A DNA stretch of 64,000 bases from Fen-1254 sp963769605 (GTDB lineage Bacteria > Bacteroidota > Ignavibacteria > UBA10030). Shown here piece by piece: positions 51,946 through 62,073 of this stretch. Made by a program: the position numbers and the translations under genes. The stretch spans positions 868,001 through 932,000 of the forward strand of contig CAVYML010000009.1 of NCBI GenBank assembly GCA_963769605.1, in the 5' to 3' direction. Numbering within the stretch: the stretch's first letter is position 1; the number at the start of each line of letters is the position of its first letter. Under the pieces are notes generated by a model. It ran no database searches. It had not been told where the DNA came from and saw only the letters and a list, made by a program, of their open reading frames with translations.

Positions 51946-53814
51946 TTATTCAAACCTATACACATTGTATGTTCGAGGCTGCTGCAGCACTTCGAAAACC
52001 GTCGTCTCTCCGTTCACAGAGCCGCTTAATTCCCGGCCTGAAATAATATCGAAGAGCTTTGCACCCGCTTTTTTAATCACAATGTTGTATCTTGCCGGGT
52101 AGGGCTGATATGACTGGGCAATAAATGTGTTATTGTCGTATACGAATAGGCATATCTGGCTTGGACTGTCAAGATAAACCGGAATTTCCTCCATCATAAC
52201 TCTTCTGATCTGAGAAAGTACTTCCTTGGGGAGATGATATAGATCGTCAAAATTTTCAGGGATTGTTAGAACATATAATTTGCCTTTTTTCAATCCTCTG
52301 ACTTGCATAAGCATGGAATAGCGGTTATTGCCTTTATAAAGTGCCTGAATAATTTCCTCCGAAGTCACTAATCCATAAGCCAACTCAGGAATAAGAATTT
52401 CAGTATCGGAGAAGTATATATTTGCAGGCTCTTCATCCATGAACCGCCGGTACGTGAACTGGTTTACCAATGCTTTCCGTCCGGTGTACTCTGCCTCCAA
52501 AATTTTCTCGATCCCCTTTCCTTGTAACGCGTTAAGGAGTCCCGATGTTATGATGACCGTTTTGTCTTCGTTCAGATGCTTAATGATCTTGCTTACGATT
52601 TCAGTATCGAACTTCGCATGTTCGGTGAGAAAAACTGTTCCGCGGTCATCAGGAAATTCCGGGTATAAATCCATCGGCACACCGACCATTCCGACGTAGT
52701 TGTGAAGATACATTTCGCCCGAAGAATGATAGGGTTTGTATGCAGCCACGCCGTACGGCTCCCCGAGTTTTCCAAGAAAAGTGTCTAATTTATCAAATGT
52801 ATAGCCGGCGACCTCAGCAATGGGACTAAGCATTTTTGTTTTCCCGTCGGTGGAATTTATTGTCTCGACCAAACTTCCATAGCTCCAATGGATGATTGCC
52901 TTTGGTTTTGCAAACAACGTATTCTCAAGTTGTTCGGTATACCGGTTCAGCGTTTGACGTGCTCCGACATCAACCCAGCCTCCGCCAAACTTGCCGGGCT
53001 TAATGTGTTCAAAGTAACGCATGATGCCATAGCTTTGATACTGTTGAAGGTACTGAACGGTATTTTCCGGATCCCTTGTTTCAGTGCCCGCCCAGATTTC
53101 ATCAAAAACTTTGGGCTGCGATTCGAGGTTGTATCCTGAAAACTGATATTGTTCATACCAATTAGGCGGTTTGAAAATGAGATGGATTTTCGGATTGACA
53201 CTCCGGGCATTCTTGACGACAAGGTCTTCACCGACCTCCTTCATAACCTTCAGGCGATATTCTTCCCAGGTTAAGTTTCCTTTTGCCTTTTGGCATAGAT
53301 CGCACCGGCAGTTAAAAATGAACAGGTCGTCGAAAATAATTTCATCGAAAAGGGAAGCAGTATACGCCACAATTTTTCGGAATTTTTCCCTGTCAGCGGA
53401 ATTCGAGTAGCAGAACCCATTGAGACGGTCGCCGGGAGGACCGGCGACAGACGCCATAATACCGCCTGACACCTTGACGCCTTTGGCGGCGAAGAAATTT
53501 TTGAGCTTCTTAACATTTGCTTCCGGCAGTATCTCATTATCCCTGTACGTTTCAACGTACACTTTTTCAATCTTAATGGAACGGGTAATTAAATTCCAGC
53601 TTTCTTCAAGCCATTGAGGATCGGCTATCATTTTTTGCTCGTCCTGAATACAGCAAAATATTTGGACATTGAAGTTCTGATAACCAGTTGTATCCCCTTT
53701 TGCTTCCGTTTTATTTTGCGCGGAAGCGAATAGAACGAGCCGTGTAAGGATCATAATAGAGAAGACAGAGAATCTGATTCTCCTGCCAAAATTTGCATGT
53801 TTTACATGTGGCAT
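51946..53814 (-). CDS. Large exported protein of unrecognised family, copy 1 (putative glycoside hydrolase)
   Basis: The 622-residue protein has a hydrophobic start (FSVFSIMILTRLVLFASAQ). It is paralogous throughout to 53857-55758. Shared features in order: WLEESW and KIEKVYVETYRDNEIL (a first strand with a Glu-Thr-Tyr-Arg-Asp patch); KNFFAAKGVKVSGGIM; FDEIIFDDLFIFNCRCDLCQ with KGNLTWEEYRLKVMKE after it; IFKPPNWYEQYQFSGYNLES; IWAGTETRDPENT; YFEHIKPGKFGGGWVDVGA. A C-terminal beta region with LFVYDNNTFIAQSYQP ends the chain. The strand-end acidic residues suggest a TIM-barrel hydrolase, but I recognise no CAZy family. A role in the same pathway is inferred from context. Confidence 0.75.
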   Translation of the reverse strand: MPHVKHANFGRRIRFSVFSIMILTRLVLFASAQNKTEAKGDTTGYQNFNVQIFCCIQDEQKMIADPQWLEESWNLITRSIKIEKVYVETYRDNEILPEANVKKLKNFFAAKGVKVSGGIMASVAGPPGDRLNGFCYSNSADREKFRKIVAYTASLFDEIIFDDLFIFNCRCDLCQKAKGNLTWEEYRLKVMKEVGEDLVVKNARSVNPKIHLIFKPPNWYEQYQFSGYNLESQPKVFDEIWAGTETRDPENTVQYLQQYQSYGIMRYFEHIKPGKFGGGWVDVGARQTLNRYTEQLENTLFAKPKAIIHWSYGSLVETINSTDGKTKMLSPIAEVAGYTFDKLDTFLGKLGEPYGVAAYKPYHSSGEMYLHNYVGMVGVPMDLYPEFPDDRGTVFLTEHAKFDTEIVSKIIKHLNEDKTVIITSGLLNALQGKGIEKILEAEYTGRKALVNQFTYRRFMDEEPANIYFSDTEILIPELAYGLVTSEEIIQALYKGNNRYSMLMQVRGLKKGKLYVLTIPENFDDLYHLPKEVLSQIRRVMMEEIPVYLDSPSQICLFVYDNNTFIAQSYQPYPARYNIVIKKAGAKLFDIISGRELSGSVNGETTVFEVLQQPRTYNVYRFE

Positions 53815-53856
53815 ATTTTTCTCATGAAATGGTTTATTTTAATGTATTATTAAAAA

Positions 53857-55758
53857 CTATTTACACTGAAACACGATGTAGGAATGCGGTTTTATCGTAA
53901 CATCAAACAACTTTATTTCTTCTTTTTCCCTGCCCCATATCCGGGCATCATGTGAAACCTTTCCGTCGACCTCCTCACCGGTCAGAATATTCTTGAGTTT
54001 GCCGATTCCTTTATCGGTTAATATTTTAATATCAACGTTCTCCGGCAGGAAAGATTCCACTATAAACGTATTATTATCATAGACATACAGTGCGATCTGT
54101 GCCGGACCTTCGATGCGGACTTTGATGTCCTGGGATAACACAGTTCTGATTCTGTTCAAAACTTCAGGCGGCAGGTTATACAGGTCGCCGAAATTATCCG
54201 GAATTGTAAGCACAAAAAGTGATCCGTTTGCATAACGTGCCTGATGGAGAAGCGGATACCCGCTTCCTGATGCCTGGCAGGATATATCTTCCCATGAATC
54301 GTTCGTAAGATACTTTATCTGAGGAAATAACATTTCTTCATTCGACAGACAGCTCTTTTGCCAGCCGACGACAAATTCTTTGGTCAATACCTTTTTATCA
54401 GTGTACTCGAGTTCTACAATATCTTCGATACCTTTGCCCTGTAATGCTTTGAGCAATCCCGATGTTATCATGACGTTTTTGCCGGCGATTAACTGATCTT
54501 TAATTTTATTTACAAGAAGAGGATCGAACTTTGCCTCTTCCGTCAGGAGAATCATTTTTTCATCGGCAGGAAATACGGGCACGATATCCATCGGAATTCC
54601 GGCCATACCGAGATAATTCTGAAGAAAATCTTCGCCCAGCGATTGAAACGGTTTATAACTTTTCACACCTATCGGGTTCCCCAATTTTCCAATTACGGAA
54701 TCGACGTGTTCGAAAGTATATCCCGCGGCACGCGCGATTGTCGTTGGCGTTATTGTTTTCCCGTTTTCAAGCCGGACCGGCTTCATCATTTCATCGAAGT
54801 CGAAGCTCGTTTGCGATCCCTGCCATTGGGCACGATCTGATGCAACAATCGGCCGCTGCAACTGACGGAAATCGAAAAGTGTAATTTCCGGAGCTTTGGC
54901 AAAAAGCGTCATCCAGAGCTGTTCCGCATAACGATCCATGTATGAAGCACCTCCGGGATCAACCCATCCGCCGCCGTTGCCGCCCGGTTTGATGTTCTCG
55001 AAATAACGATAGATAAGATAACTTTCGTATTGCTGAAGATGCTGTCCGCTGTGAACAGGGTCGCGTGTTTCCGTTCCCGTATAAATTCCGTCGAACAATT
55101 TCGGCTCTGCCTCCAGGTTAAAACCCAGCCCCTGAAAATGCTCGTACCAGTTCGGAAATTTAATAACTATTTTAACTTTAGGATTTACCGCTTTAGCGGG
55201 TTTGATCACCAATTCCTCCGCAGCTTCTTTCATAAGTTTCAGACGGTATTGTGTCCAGGATAAATTGCCTTTGGCCTTGATGCATAATTCGCATTTGCAA
55301 TTCGTGAAGAAAAAATCGTCAAGAATTATTTCATCAAAATGCTTTGCCGTATATTCTGCGATTTCCTTTACTCTTTTCCGGTGCTCTGGATTTGTGTAGC
55401 AAAATGTTTCGTAGCGGTTGCCTTCGTTTATCGTAAATGTAATTCCGCCCGCAACTTTAATGCCCCGTGCTTTAAAATATTTTTTGGCCGATTCAATCGT
55501 TTTCTCGTCAACGAGTATCCGGTCGCGGTGCGTTTCGAGATAGATTTTATCGATTTTGAGCTGTTGAGACATTTCAGCCCATATCGGTTCCAGCCATTGC
55601 AGGCTGTCCATTTTTTGTACTTCATAAGCGCGGGCATAGACGGCAACTTCAAACTTTTTATATGCATTTCCCGCAATGATCGGTGCGGCCGCGCAGGGAA
55701 GAAGTGCTATGAAAAGTGCAAGTTGTTTTGTTGTCGTCAATAATTTAATTTTTTTCAT
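53857..55758 (-). CDS. Large exported protein of unrecognised family, copy 2 (putative glycoside hydrolase)
   Basis: The 633-residue protein has export signal LFIALLPCAAAPIIAG after a basic start (MKKIKLLTTTKQ). It is the tandem paralogue of 51946-53814, separated by about 42 bases. Common blocks: KIDKIYLETHRDRILV, YFKARGIKVAGGITFT, FDEIILDDFFFTNCKCELCI, KGNLSWTQYRLKLMKE, KFPNWYEHFQGLGFNLEAEP, IYTGTETRDPVHSGQHLQQY, YFENIKPGGNGGGWVDPGG. This copy has an extra segment (DFRQLQRPIVASDRAQWQG). The Cys-x-Cys-x2-Cys cluster right after Asp-Asp is kept in both and could bind a metal. Probably an uncharacterised clan-A-like barrel. Co-transcribed with copy 1. Confidence 0.75.
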   Translation of the reverse strand: MKKIKLLTTTKQLALFIALLPCAAAPIIAGNAYKKFEVAVYARAYEVQKMDSLQWLEPIWAEMSQQLKIDKIYLETHRDRILVDEKTIESAKKYFKARGIKVAGGITFTINEGNRYETFCYTNPEHRKRVKEIAEYTAKHFDEIILDDFFFTNCKCELCIKAKGNLSWTQYRLKLMKEAAEELVIKPAKAVNPKVKIVIKFPNWYEHFQGLGFNLEAEPKLFDGIYTGTETRDPVHSGQHLQQYESYLIYRYFENIKPGGNGGGWVDPGGASYMDRYAEQLWMTLFAKAPEITLFDFRQLQRPIVASDRAQWQGSQTSFDFDEMMKPVRLENGKTITPTTIARAAGYTFEHVDSVIGKLGNPIGVKSYKPFQSLGEDFLQNYLGMAGIPMDIVPVFPADEKMILLTEEAKFDPLLVNKIKDQLIAGKNVMITSGLLKALQGKGIEDIVELEYTDKKVLTKEFVVGWQKSCLSNEEMLFPQIKYLTNDSWEDISCQASGSGYPLLHQARYANGSLFVLTIPDNFGDLYNLPPEVLNRIRTVLSQDIKVRIEGPAQIALYVYDNNTFIVESFLPENVDIKILTDKGIGKLKNILTGEEVDGKVSHDARIWGREKEEIKLFDVTIKPHSYIVFQCK

Positions 55759-55783
55759 GGGGTACCAGTAGGTAAATGTGCTG

Positions 55784-57856
55784 TTATTTTACATTCAATT
55801 TATACATGGGGATGACTTTTTCCGAAAAATCAGCGGGACTCGGGATTTCACCTTTGGGTGATTTTATAAGAAGATTATCGAACCATGCAATATTTTTCGT
55901 CTTATCTTTGCTGCCAGTCACAAGCCCCGCCATACCTTCTGAAAACGTGGAGTCAACGGCAGAGAGAACCTGAATTTTGTCTACAAAACCTTCTATAGCA
56001 GAACCTGAAAAACTAAGCATAAGAGTGTGCCATTGATCCGCCGCAATATTGGAAATTTTTCCTGATGCCAGGAGAGCGCCCAATTCATTTTTATCATTCT
56101 GTTGAGAAACGTACAAAGAGCATGTTCCATCGGAAGAGAGTGTCATATAATAACCATTCGGCTTGCATCCATAGCCGGTTCCCGTGCCGTTGACACGGCC
56201 CATAACACCCGCCCAGCCGCCGCTGCTCAAGCATACATCGGCTACGATTTCATAATCTTTCCAGTTCCGATCTCCTATTATTGTATAGGGCATCCACTCG
56301 GGAGCCCAGCTTTGACATCCTGCTTCAATAACCTGACGTAAACATTTACCTTTATTGTCAGGTCGTTCTGCAATTTCAAATATTCCGGCAATGTCCGCAG
56401 TATAATGCGGCAAATACCCCCAGTCAGCCGGGTTCGTATATTCTTCGAATGTTTCATAATAGGGAAACGGAAATGGTTTGGAAACTGGTACATCTGCAAA
56501 TAAACCCTTCTGCTGCCCCGTCGTTGTAGAGATCGAGTAGATAGATTCAGGTTCCAGAGTGAGATCAAATGCGCCGTTGACCGGAGTGATATCGTTCAGT
56601 CTGACAAACTGCTCCTGCGCGTTGCTTCGCCATACGCAGAGCTTGCCGGTGGATAAACCTCCGCTGACTTTAAATGAAATTTTCTGACTTCCTTTAGCAT
56701 TTTTTGTTTCGGCAATAATACTGTAATCACTCCCCGATGATTTCAGTGTAACATACGTTCCTCCATTGGAAAATTTTCCGCATGCCCCATTCACATACTG
56801 CCATCCGGCACGGCTGAACTGACCGTAATGAGCGTAGCCCCACAGCACGGGCCGCGTATAATAATTTCCTCCCCACGGTTCCCGTGCAACCATTATTGCC
56901 GGATCTTCCGGAAACGGCTCTATGCCGTACGTGGAAGCAACAAGATACCAATTCACAATCATGGTTACGCCGCTTTCAATGAAATTTTTATTAAACGATT
57001 CCACCATGCTGATTTCGCAGTCGTACCCTTTTTTGTAGATATGTTCTTCGGAATTCCAAATCGGTTTTTCCAGGTCTTCACTCAATTTTACAATTTCCGC
57101 CGGAGCAGGCATTTCATACATCGTATGAGCGCTCATGATACTCACGGCAGCCCTTAAGACAGAATCGGTTTTCATATCCTTGCACCAGTCGAATTTTTCT
57201 TTTCCCCAATTGTCAAAACCTTGAATTTTGACATCGAACAAACCGCTGCTGTTGAGCGTTGCCCGGAATTTCTTGACAAAATCTTCGTTCACCCCTTTTT
57301 CGTTGCGGCATCCGATGGCATCCAGATTGATTCCATAGACATTTTTCAAGCCGTTGATCCATTTGGCATAATAATCGCACATATCCTGAGACCAAAAATT
57401 GCCGCCGCCTATCCACTTGGGGCATCCCCAGGCATACGCGTCCAACGTGATCGAAGGATTTCTTTTTTTGGCCTCGCTCATGATCCACCACTCGTAACCC
57501 CTGCTGTAATTTTCATCATCTCTTGAGTGCATGTGACTCGGTTCCGATCCCTGTGTCGAATTACCGTCGCCGGGAACTTCAACCAGCAAGGCCGATATCG
57601 AGGCTCCAAAATTCGGTTTGAACAATAAATCCAAAACCTGGCTTCGCTGCGGTTCCGGATAGTCTTTTAATAAGACCGATGTAGCCCCTCCGCCGCTCAC
57701 GGTGCCTATTCCATCGAATCGCTTGCCGCCGGCAGTTCCGTCGATGTTTATTGTTTGCGCCTGAAGCATCACGACATGCACGTTTAATAGAAGGCAGCAT
57801 AATACAAGAGGTAAGAATGTCCTTGTCCGTGAAGAATCAAATATATATCTATGCAT
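55784..57856 (-). CDS. GH59 galactocerebrosidase-like beta-galactosidase, exported
   Basis: The 690-residue protein has a hydrophobic start (TFLPLVLCCLLLNVHVVML). The sequence follows animal galactosylceramidase closely: KRFDGIGTVSGGGATSVLLK, YPEPQRSQVLDLLFKPNFGA, EPSHMHSRDDENYSRGYEWW, ITLDAYAWGCPKWIG. The acid/base Glu is in AIGCRNEKGVN (about residue 186) and the nucleophile Glu in PIWNSEEHIY (about 270). EPWGGNYYTRPVLW follows, then the beta-sandwich and a C-terminal lectin-like domain (YTIIGDRNWKDYEIVADVCL, GVMGRVNGTGTGY). GH59 removes beta-galactose from galactolipids such as galactosylceramide; bacterial members may act on galactolipids or beta-1,6-galactosides. It overlaps nothing and is followed by the paralogue pair. 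Confidence 0.9.
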   Translation of the reverse strand: MHRYIFDSSRTRTFLPLVLCCLLLNVHVVMLQAQTINIDGTAGGKRFDGIGTVSGGGATSVLLKDYPEPQRSQVLDLLFKPNFGASISALLVEVPGDGNSTQGSEPSHMHSRDDENYSRGYEWWIMSEAKKRNPSITLDAYAWGCPKWIGGGNFWSQDMCDYYAKWINGLKNVYGINLDAIGCRNEKGVNEDFVKKFRATLNSSGLFDVKIQGFDNWGKEKFDWCKDMKTDSVLRAAVSIMSAHTMYEMPAPAEIVKLSEDLEKPIWNSEEHIYKKGYDCEISMVESFNKNFIESGVTMIVNWYLVASTYGIEPFPEDPAIMVAREPWGGNYYTRPVLWGYAHYGQFSRAGWQYVNGACGKFSNGGTYVTLKSSGSDYSIIAETKNAKGSQKISFKVSGGLSTGKLCVWRSNAQEQFVRLNDITPVNGAFDLTLEPESIYSISTTTGQQKGLFADVPVSKPFPFPYYETFEEYTNPADWGYLPHYTADIAGIFEIAERPDNKGKCLRQVIEAGCQSWAPEWMPYTIIGDRNWKDYEIVADVCLSSGGWAGVMGRVNGTGTGYGCKPNGYYMTLSSDGTCSLYVSQQNDKNELGALLASGKISNIAADQWHTLMLSFSGSAIEGFVDKIQVLSAVDSTFSEGMAGLVTGSKDKTKNIAWFDNLLIKSPKGEIPSPADFSEKVIPMYKLNVK

Positions 57857-57879
57857 TTTAGTATTGAACTCCTTCGTGA

Positions 57880-60768
57880 CTACTCTGTGACTACTGATAG
57901 GCGTAGAGCAGCATGTTGAGTGTTAATTTTTATTTCCGCCGGCTGCAGTCCTGCTGCCGAAGCTTTTAATATTAGCTCACCCGGCTGCTTCGCCGATTGC
58001 ACTATTACCTGAGCCAGACCATTGAAAACGCTGCGATTCCATTGGGCTGCAGGGGAAATTGTCTGCACTAAACCCGGATCCGTATTCGGTTCATCCCATT
58101 GCTGCTTTTTCCTGAATCGCTGCCCCGTGACCGCATATTCATTTTTGCCTGATTTAATTATTTTATGATCGAGCCGGTAGGCCTGGTTCGGAGCATCGCG
58201 TTTGATATTGGATGCGAGCAAATGCCCGTTGACATAAATCGACTGGTTCTCAACGATGCTTTTTGTAAACAGATTGACTTCGGTTTCATCTGTAAGATCG
58301 GTTATTTCAAACGTTCCTCGTATGACAAGGAGCGTGTCGACATAAGTGCGCCAATCGTCGCTTCGCAAACTTCGTAATGCCGGCTTCCATGTCGAGTCGT
58401 TGAATCCGGCAGCCGTTTCCGGCCGATCCTTAAGATTGTCAACAGCCCGCTCTTTGAGGTTCTCAATTTTTGAAGTCTTAACGATATTAAAAAATCTGTC
58501 GGGTTCATGGCACGAAGGGTCGCCGTTGCCCACACCGATAATTTTTCCCGGTCCATCCAGTGTAAAACTGATTTTACTGCTGTCCCGAGCTGCAAGTATG
58601 CCATGAGTATCTGTAGTCTGCACGGTAATAACCGAAACATCTTCGCCGTCAGCGTTTATCAGAGTGCGGTCGGGAATCAATTGAATAGCGGAGGCATTTC
58701 CGGACGAATCGATTTTAGTTTCCAGAATTTCTTTATGTGCCTTCGAGCCGCGGGCGGATAGAACACCGGGCCGGTACTGAACCATCCATTCCAAATGACC
58801 GTTTTCCGGCATCTCTTTTTTGCCAAGACTTGTATTATTGAGAAACAGTTCAACCTCATCGCAATTGCTATAGACGGTTACTTTAGTTTCCTGACCTTCA
58901 TGACCTTTCCAATTCCAGTCGGGAACAATGTGCAGTACGGGGTCTTTACCCCACCAGGATTTCAGGTAATAAAAAATATCTTTGGGAAAACCGCATAAAT
59001 CGAGAATTCCGTACTGCGAACTGATAGCAGGCCAATCGTACGGATTCATTTCCCCCCGGTAGTCGAAACCCGTCCAGTAGAAAAGTCCGCATAAGAATGG
59101 ACGGGCAGAATAGAATTTCCAGCCGACTTCGGTACCATCGTTTTCGCGATTTATGGGAGCCATGTGAGCTTTTGAATCGTCCGACACGTAAATGCCCCGT
59201 GTACCGCCGGTATTACCTTCTTCCGAACCGATTCCCGACTGCCATGGAAATTTTTTATGGTGTTCGTCGATGTCGCCCTGAAGAATATAGTTGTATCCCA
59301 TTACCTGCAGAGCCATTCCGGTACCATTATCCCATCCGCCGCTTATTGCTGCCGTGATTGCACGCGATGAATCGAGACGCTGAGCAAAAGCCTGCATTGT
59401 GGTTCCTACACGCGCGCCTTTTATATTGCTTTCAATTCCCCATTCTTCATTTCCGAGCGACCAGAGAACTACGCTCGGATGATTCCGGTCGCGCTTCATA
59501 AATCGTTCCAAACAATCAAAATGTTCCTGATTAATTCCCATCAGCCGGTTTTCATCAAGAACAAGCATGCCCAGGCGGTCGCACGCATCCAGCAATTCCG
59601 GCGCCGGCGGGTTGTGCGCAGTCCGTATGCCGTTGCTGCCCATCTCCTTTAATCGCTTGACACGGAATTCCTGTAAAGCGTCAGGTATGGCAATTCCGAC
59701 TCCGGCATGATCCTGATGGTCAGCCGTACCTTTTATTTTCAGATGCTTTCCGTTCAGGAAGAAACCTTGGTTCGGATCGAAACGAACTGTACGAATCCCG
59801 AAAATGGTTTCGTACATATCCACGATTTTTCCGCCGGAACGAATGACCGTTTTAAGTCTATGAAGGTACGGCGTCTCTGTCGACCATAGTTTTGGATGAG
59901 CGACTTTGAATTGACTGACATATTCTTCCTGTTCTCCTGATTTAAGAGATACGCTCTTTTTAGAACCGGATGCTATCGTTTTGCCTGTTGAATCGACTAT
60001 GTTTTCTTCAATATTGAAAATCGAATTTCCTCTCGATTCATTTTTTACTGTGGTCCGGATTTTTATAATTGCAGCGTTCTTCTCCAAGACAGTCGTAACA
60101 AAAGTTCCGTCTTTGACAACATGCAGAGGCGAGACTTTTGTCAGCCAGACGTGTCTGTAGATGCCGGCTCCCTCATAGAACCAGCCTTCTTCCATCGTAG
60201 CATCGACACGTACAGCTATAACATTATCGCCTCCGTAATTGAGATAATCGGAAATGTCATAACTGAAGCCGTTATAGCCGCTGTGTTCGGTGCCAAGATA
60301 AAAACCATTGACCCAAACGATTGAATTGCGGAATACTCCGTCGAATTCCACATAGATACGCCTGCCCAGGTCGGATTCCGGGATGGAAAAACTTTTGCGG
60401 TACCAGCCGATACTGTTTTCAGGAAAATTGCGTCCTATTGCTTTATAACCATGGCTGTAGCCGCCGCGGTTGTCGAAGGGAAGTTCAACGCACCAATCGT
60501 GCGGCAGATCGAGTTTCCGCCAGCCGCGATCGTCAAAATCTTTCGCTGCTGCACCATCGCCGTATCCCGTCTTTGCATAGTACGAGAAGTAACCGGTTCC
60601 GTTATCGAAATCCTTTTTTGTATCGTAAGCATGTCCGAGAGCAAAACGCCAGCCGAAATCCATCAGTAGTTTTTCCCGCATCGAAGACTGATCCGGAGTT
60701 TGTCCCTGCATTGAACGGACCGTTAAAAACATCATCAGCAGTATCGAAAACTTCATAAACGGTTTCAT
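57880..60768 (-). CDS. GH2 beta-galactosidase, long form, exported
   Basis: The protein has about 962 residues from the ATG at 60768 (AGGA upstream; signal peptide MKPFMKFSILLMMFLTVRSM). GH2 domains are present in order, with WRKLDLPHDWCVELPFDNRG, IYVEFDGVFRNSIVWVNGFY and KGTADHQDHAGVGIAIPDAL in the barrel. The acid/base Glu is in LWSLGNEEWG (about residue 441) and the nucleophile Glu in IGSEEGNTGG (about 516). The C-terminal half carries CDEVELFLNNTSLGKKEM and two further beta domains, one with a discoidin-like look (WRTYVDTLLVIRGTFEI). It is 120 residues longer than the other GH2 here. Likely a beta-galactosidase of the same pathway. Confidence 0.92.
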   Translation of the reverse strand: MKPFMKFSILLMMFLTVRSMQGQTPDQSSMREKLLMDFGWRFALGHAYDTKKDFDNGTGYFSYYAKTGYGDGAAAKDFDDRGWRKLDLPHDWCVELPFDNRGGYSHGYKAIGRNFPENSIGWYRKSFSIPESDLGRRIYVEFDGVFRNSIVWVNGFYLGTEHSGYNGFSYDISDYLNYGGDNVIAVRVDATMEEGWFYEGAGIYRHVWLTKVSPLHVVKDGTFVTTVLEKNAAIIKIRTTVKNESRGNSIFNIEENIVDSTGKTIASGSKKSVSLKSGEQEEYVSQFKVAHPKLWSTETPYLHRLKTVIRSGGKIVDMYETIFGIRTVRFDPNQGFFLNGKHLKIKGTADHQDHAGVGIAIPDALQEFRVKRLKEMGSNGIRTAHNPPAPELLDACDRLGMLVLDENRLMGINQEHFDCLERFMKRDRNHPSVVLWSLGNEEWGIESNIKGARVGTTMQAFAQRLDSSRAITAAISGGWDNGTGMALQVMGYNYILQGDIDEHHKKFPWQSGIGSEEGNTGGTRGIYVSDDSKAHMAPINRENDGTEVGWKFYSARPFLCGLFYWTGFDYRGEMNPYDWPAISSQYGILDLCGFPKDIFYYLKSWWGKDPVLHIVPDWNWKGHEGQETKVTVYSNCDEVELFLNNTSLGKKEMPENGHLEWMVQYRPGVLSARGSKAHKEILETKIDSSGNASAIQLIPDRTLINADGEDVSVITVQTTDTHGILAARDSSKISFTLDGPGKIIGVGNGDPSCHEPDRFFNIVKTSKIENLKERAVDNLKDRPETAAGFNDSTWKPALRSLRSDDWRTYVDTLLVIRGTFEITDLTDETEVNLFTKSIVENQSIYVNGHLLASNIKRDAPNQAYRLDHKIIKSGKNEYAVTGQRFRKKQQWDEPNTDPGLVQTISPAAQWNRSVFNGLAQVIVQSAKQPGELILKASAAGLQPAEIKINTQHAALRLSVVTE

Positions 60769-60843
60769 TGTTTTAATCCTCATCAAGTTTTTATTCGTGT
60801 AGAACATCTTACAATCAGTGTAACACGTGCTATTTGTTGGGAG

Positions 60844-61995
60844 TCATTTGTAAAAGAGCACATCATGACTGTCGATATTTACATCTATGTTTTTGGAAGT
60901 GCTCCCGATGACCTGATTCTTCCAGATGTCCTTAATTTCGAACTCGCTTTTAAGAAATGTAAAATGTTTCCAGTTGATTCGCTGTATGTACGGCTGGTCG
61001 CCGGTATTGTGCCAGCAAACAGCCCAGCAGCCGTCCGAGAGTTCTTTTACATAAATGAGTTTGCTTAGATGATCCATAAAAAGATACGCCTGCTTGCCGA
61101 GTTTATCCTGATCTATAGCTAAAGCATCCCTATTTGTCAGGATCTTCAGTACTTCCGGAGACATTTTCCGAAGATCGTTTCCCGCCATCAATGGGGCGGC
61201 GAGCATACACCATAAACTAAAATGAGAACGCGATTCGGTGAGCGAGAGTCCGGGATTGCCCACTTCAAGCATATCCGGGTCGTTCCAGTGATCCGGGCCG
61301 GCATATTTTTCGAGGCCGTCCTGAAGTTTCAAGACAAACCGCATGCCCAGATCGTATTCACCCTGGCAGTTATAACAATCCGTAATATCGCCGGCCGTGC
61401 GCCAGAGATGGGCAATATCTTTGCCCCACTCCCATGGCTTTGTATTTCCCCATTCGCACAGACTGTACACAACAGGCCTTTTGGCGGCATAGAGAGCATC
61501 GCCCATGGTTTTGTAGGTCTCGCGTGCATCGGCAGTACCATGATCGCACCAGTCATATTTCAGGTAATCGACTCCCCATGAAGCATACAGCCGCGCATCC
61601 TGATATTCATGTCCCCTGCCTCCGGGAAAGCCGTTGCATGTCGTGTTTCCTGCACAGTTGTGAATTCCAAATTTCAATCCTTTGGAATGAATATAGTCTG
61701 CAAGCGCTTTCATTCCATGCGGAAATTTATTCGGATCGGGGACTAAATTACCGGAACTGTCGCGGCTCAAAGCTTCCCAGCCGTCATCGACCACAACATA
61801 TTCATAACCGGCGTCTTTCATGCCGCTGCTGACCATAATATCTGCTATTTGCTTAACCATATCTTCGTGAATATTCACTGCAAATGTATTCCAGCTGTTC
61901 CATCCCATTGGCGGTGTCAGCGCAAGCCCTTCAAATTTCTGCGCATAGATTGAACTCGAAAATAAAAGTACGAACAAAAGAGTCATTTTTTTCAT
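60844..61995 (-). CDS. GH27 alpha-galactosidase, exported
   Basis: The 383-residue protein has signal peptide MKKMTLLFVLLFSSSIYAQ and ribosome site AAGGA. GH27 landmarks: LTPPMGWNSWNTFAVNI, GYEYVVVDDGWEALSRDSSG, KGLKFGIHNCAGNTTC, VDYLKYDWCDHG (nucleophile Asp, about residue 148), HWNDPDMLEVG (acid/base Asp, about 241), LWCMLAAPLMAGNDLR. The enzyme releases terminal alpha-galactose. It stands between the GH97 at 62074 and the long GH2, all on the minus strand. Confidence 0.94.
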   Translation of the reverse strand: MKKMTLLFVLLFSSSIYAQKFEGLALTPPMGWNSWNTFAVNIHEDMVKQIADIMVSSGMKDAGYEYVVVDDGWEALSRDSSGNLVPDPNKFPHGMKALADYIHSKGLKFGIHNCAGNTTCNGFPGGRGHEYQDARLYASWGVDYLKYDWCDHGTADARETYKTMGDALYAAKRPVVYSLCEWGNTKPWEWGKDIAHLWRTAGDITDCYNCQGEYDLGMRFVLKLQDGLEKYAGPDHWNDPDMLEVGNPGLSLTESRSHFSLWCMLAAPLMAGNDLRKMSPEVLKILTNRDALAIDQDKLGKQAYLFMDHLSKLIYVKELSDGCWAVCWHNTGDQPYIQRINWKHFTFLKSEFEIKDIWKNQVIGSTSKNIDVNIDSHDVLFYK

Positions 61996-62073
61996 CGATC
62001 GTTTCCTTTTTCTGAAAATGTTTTTCTCAACATGAGTATTCCCAGTTTCAGCAATTACAATTGATACAACATT

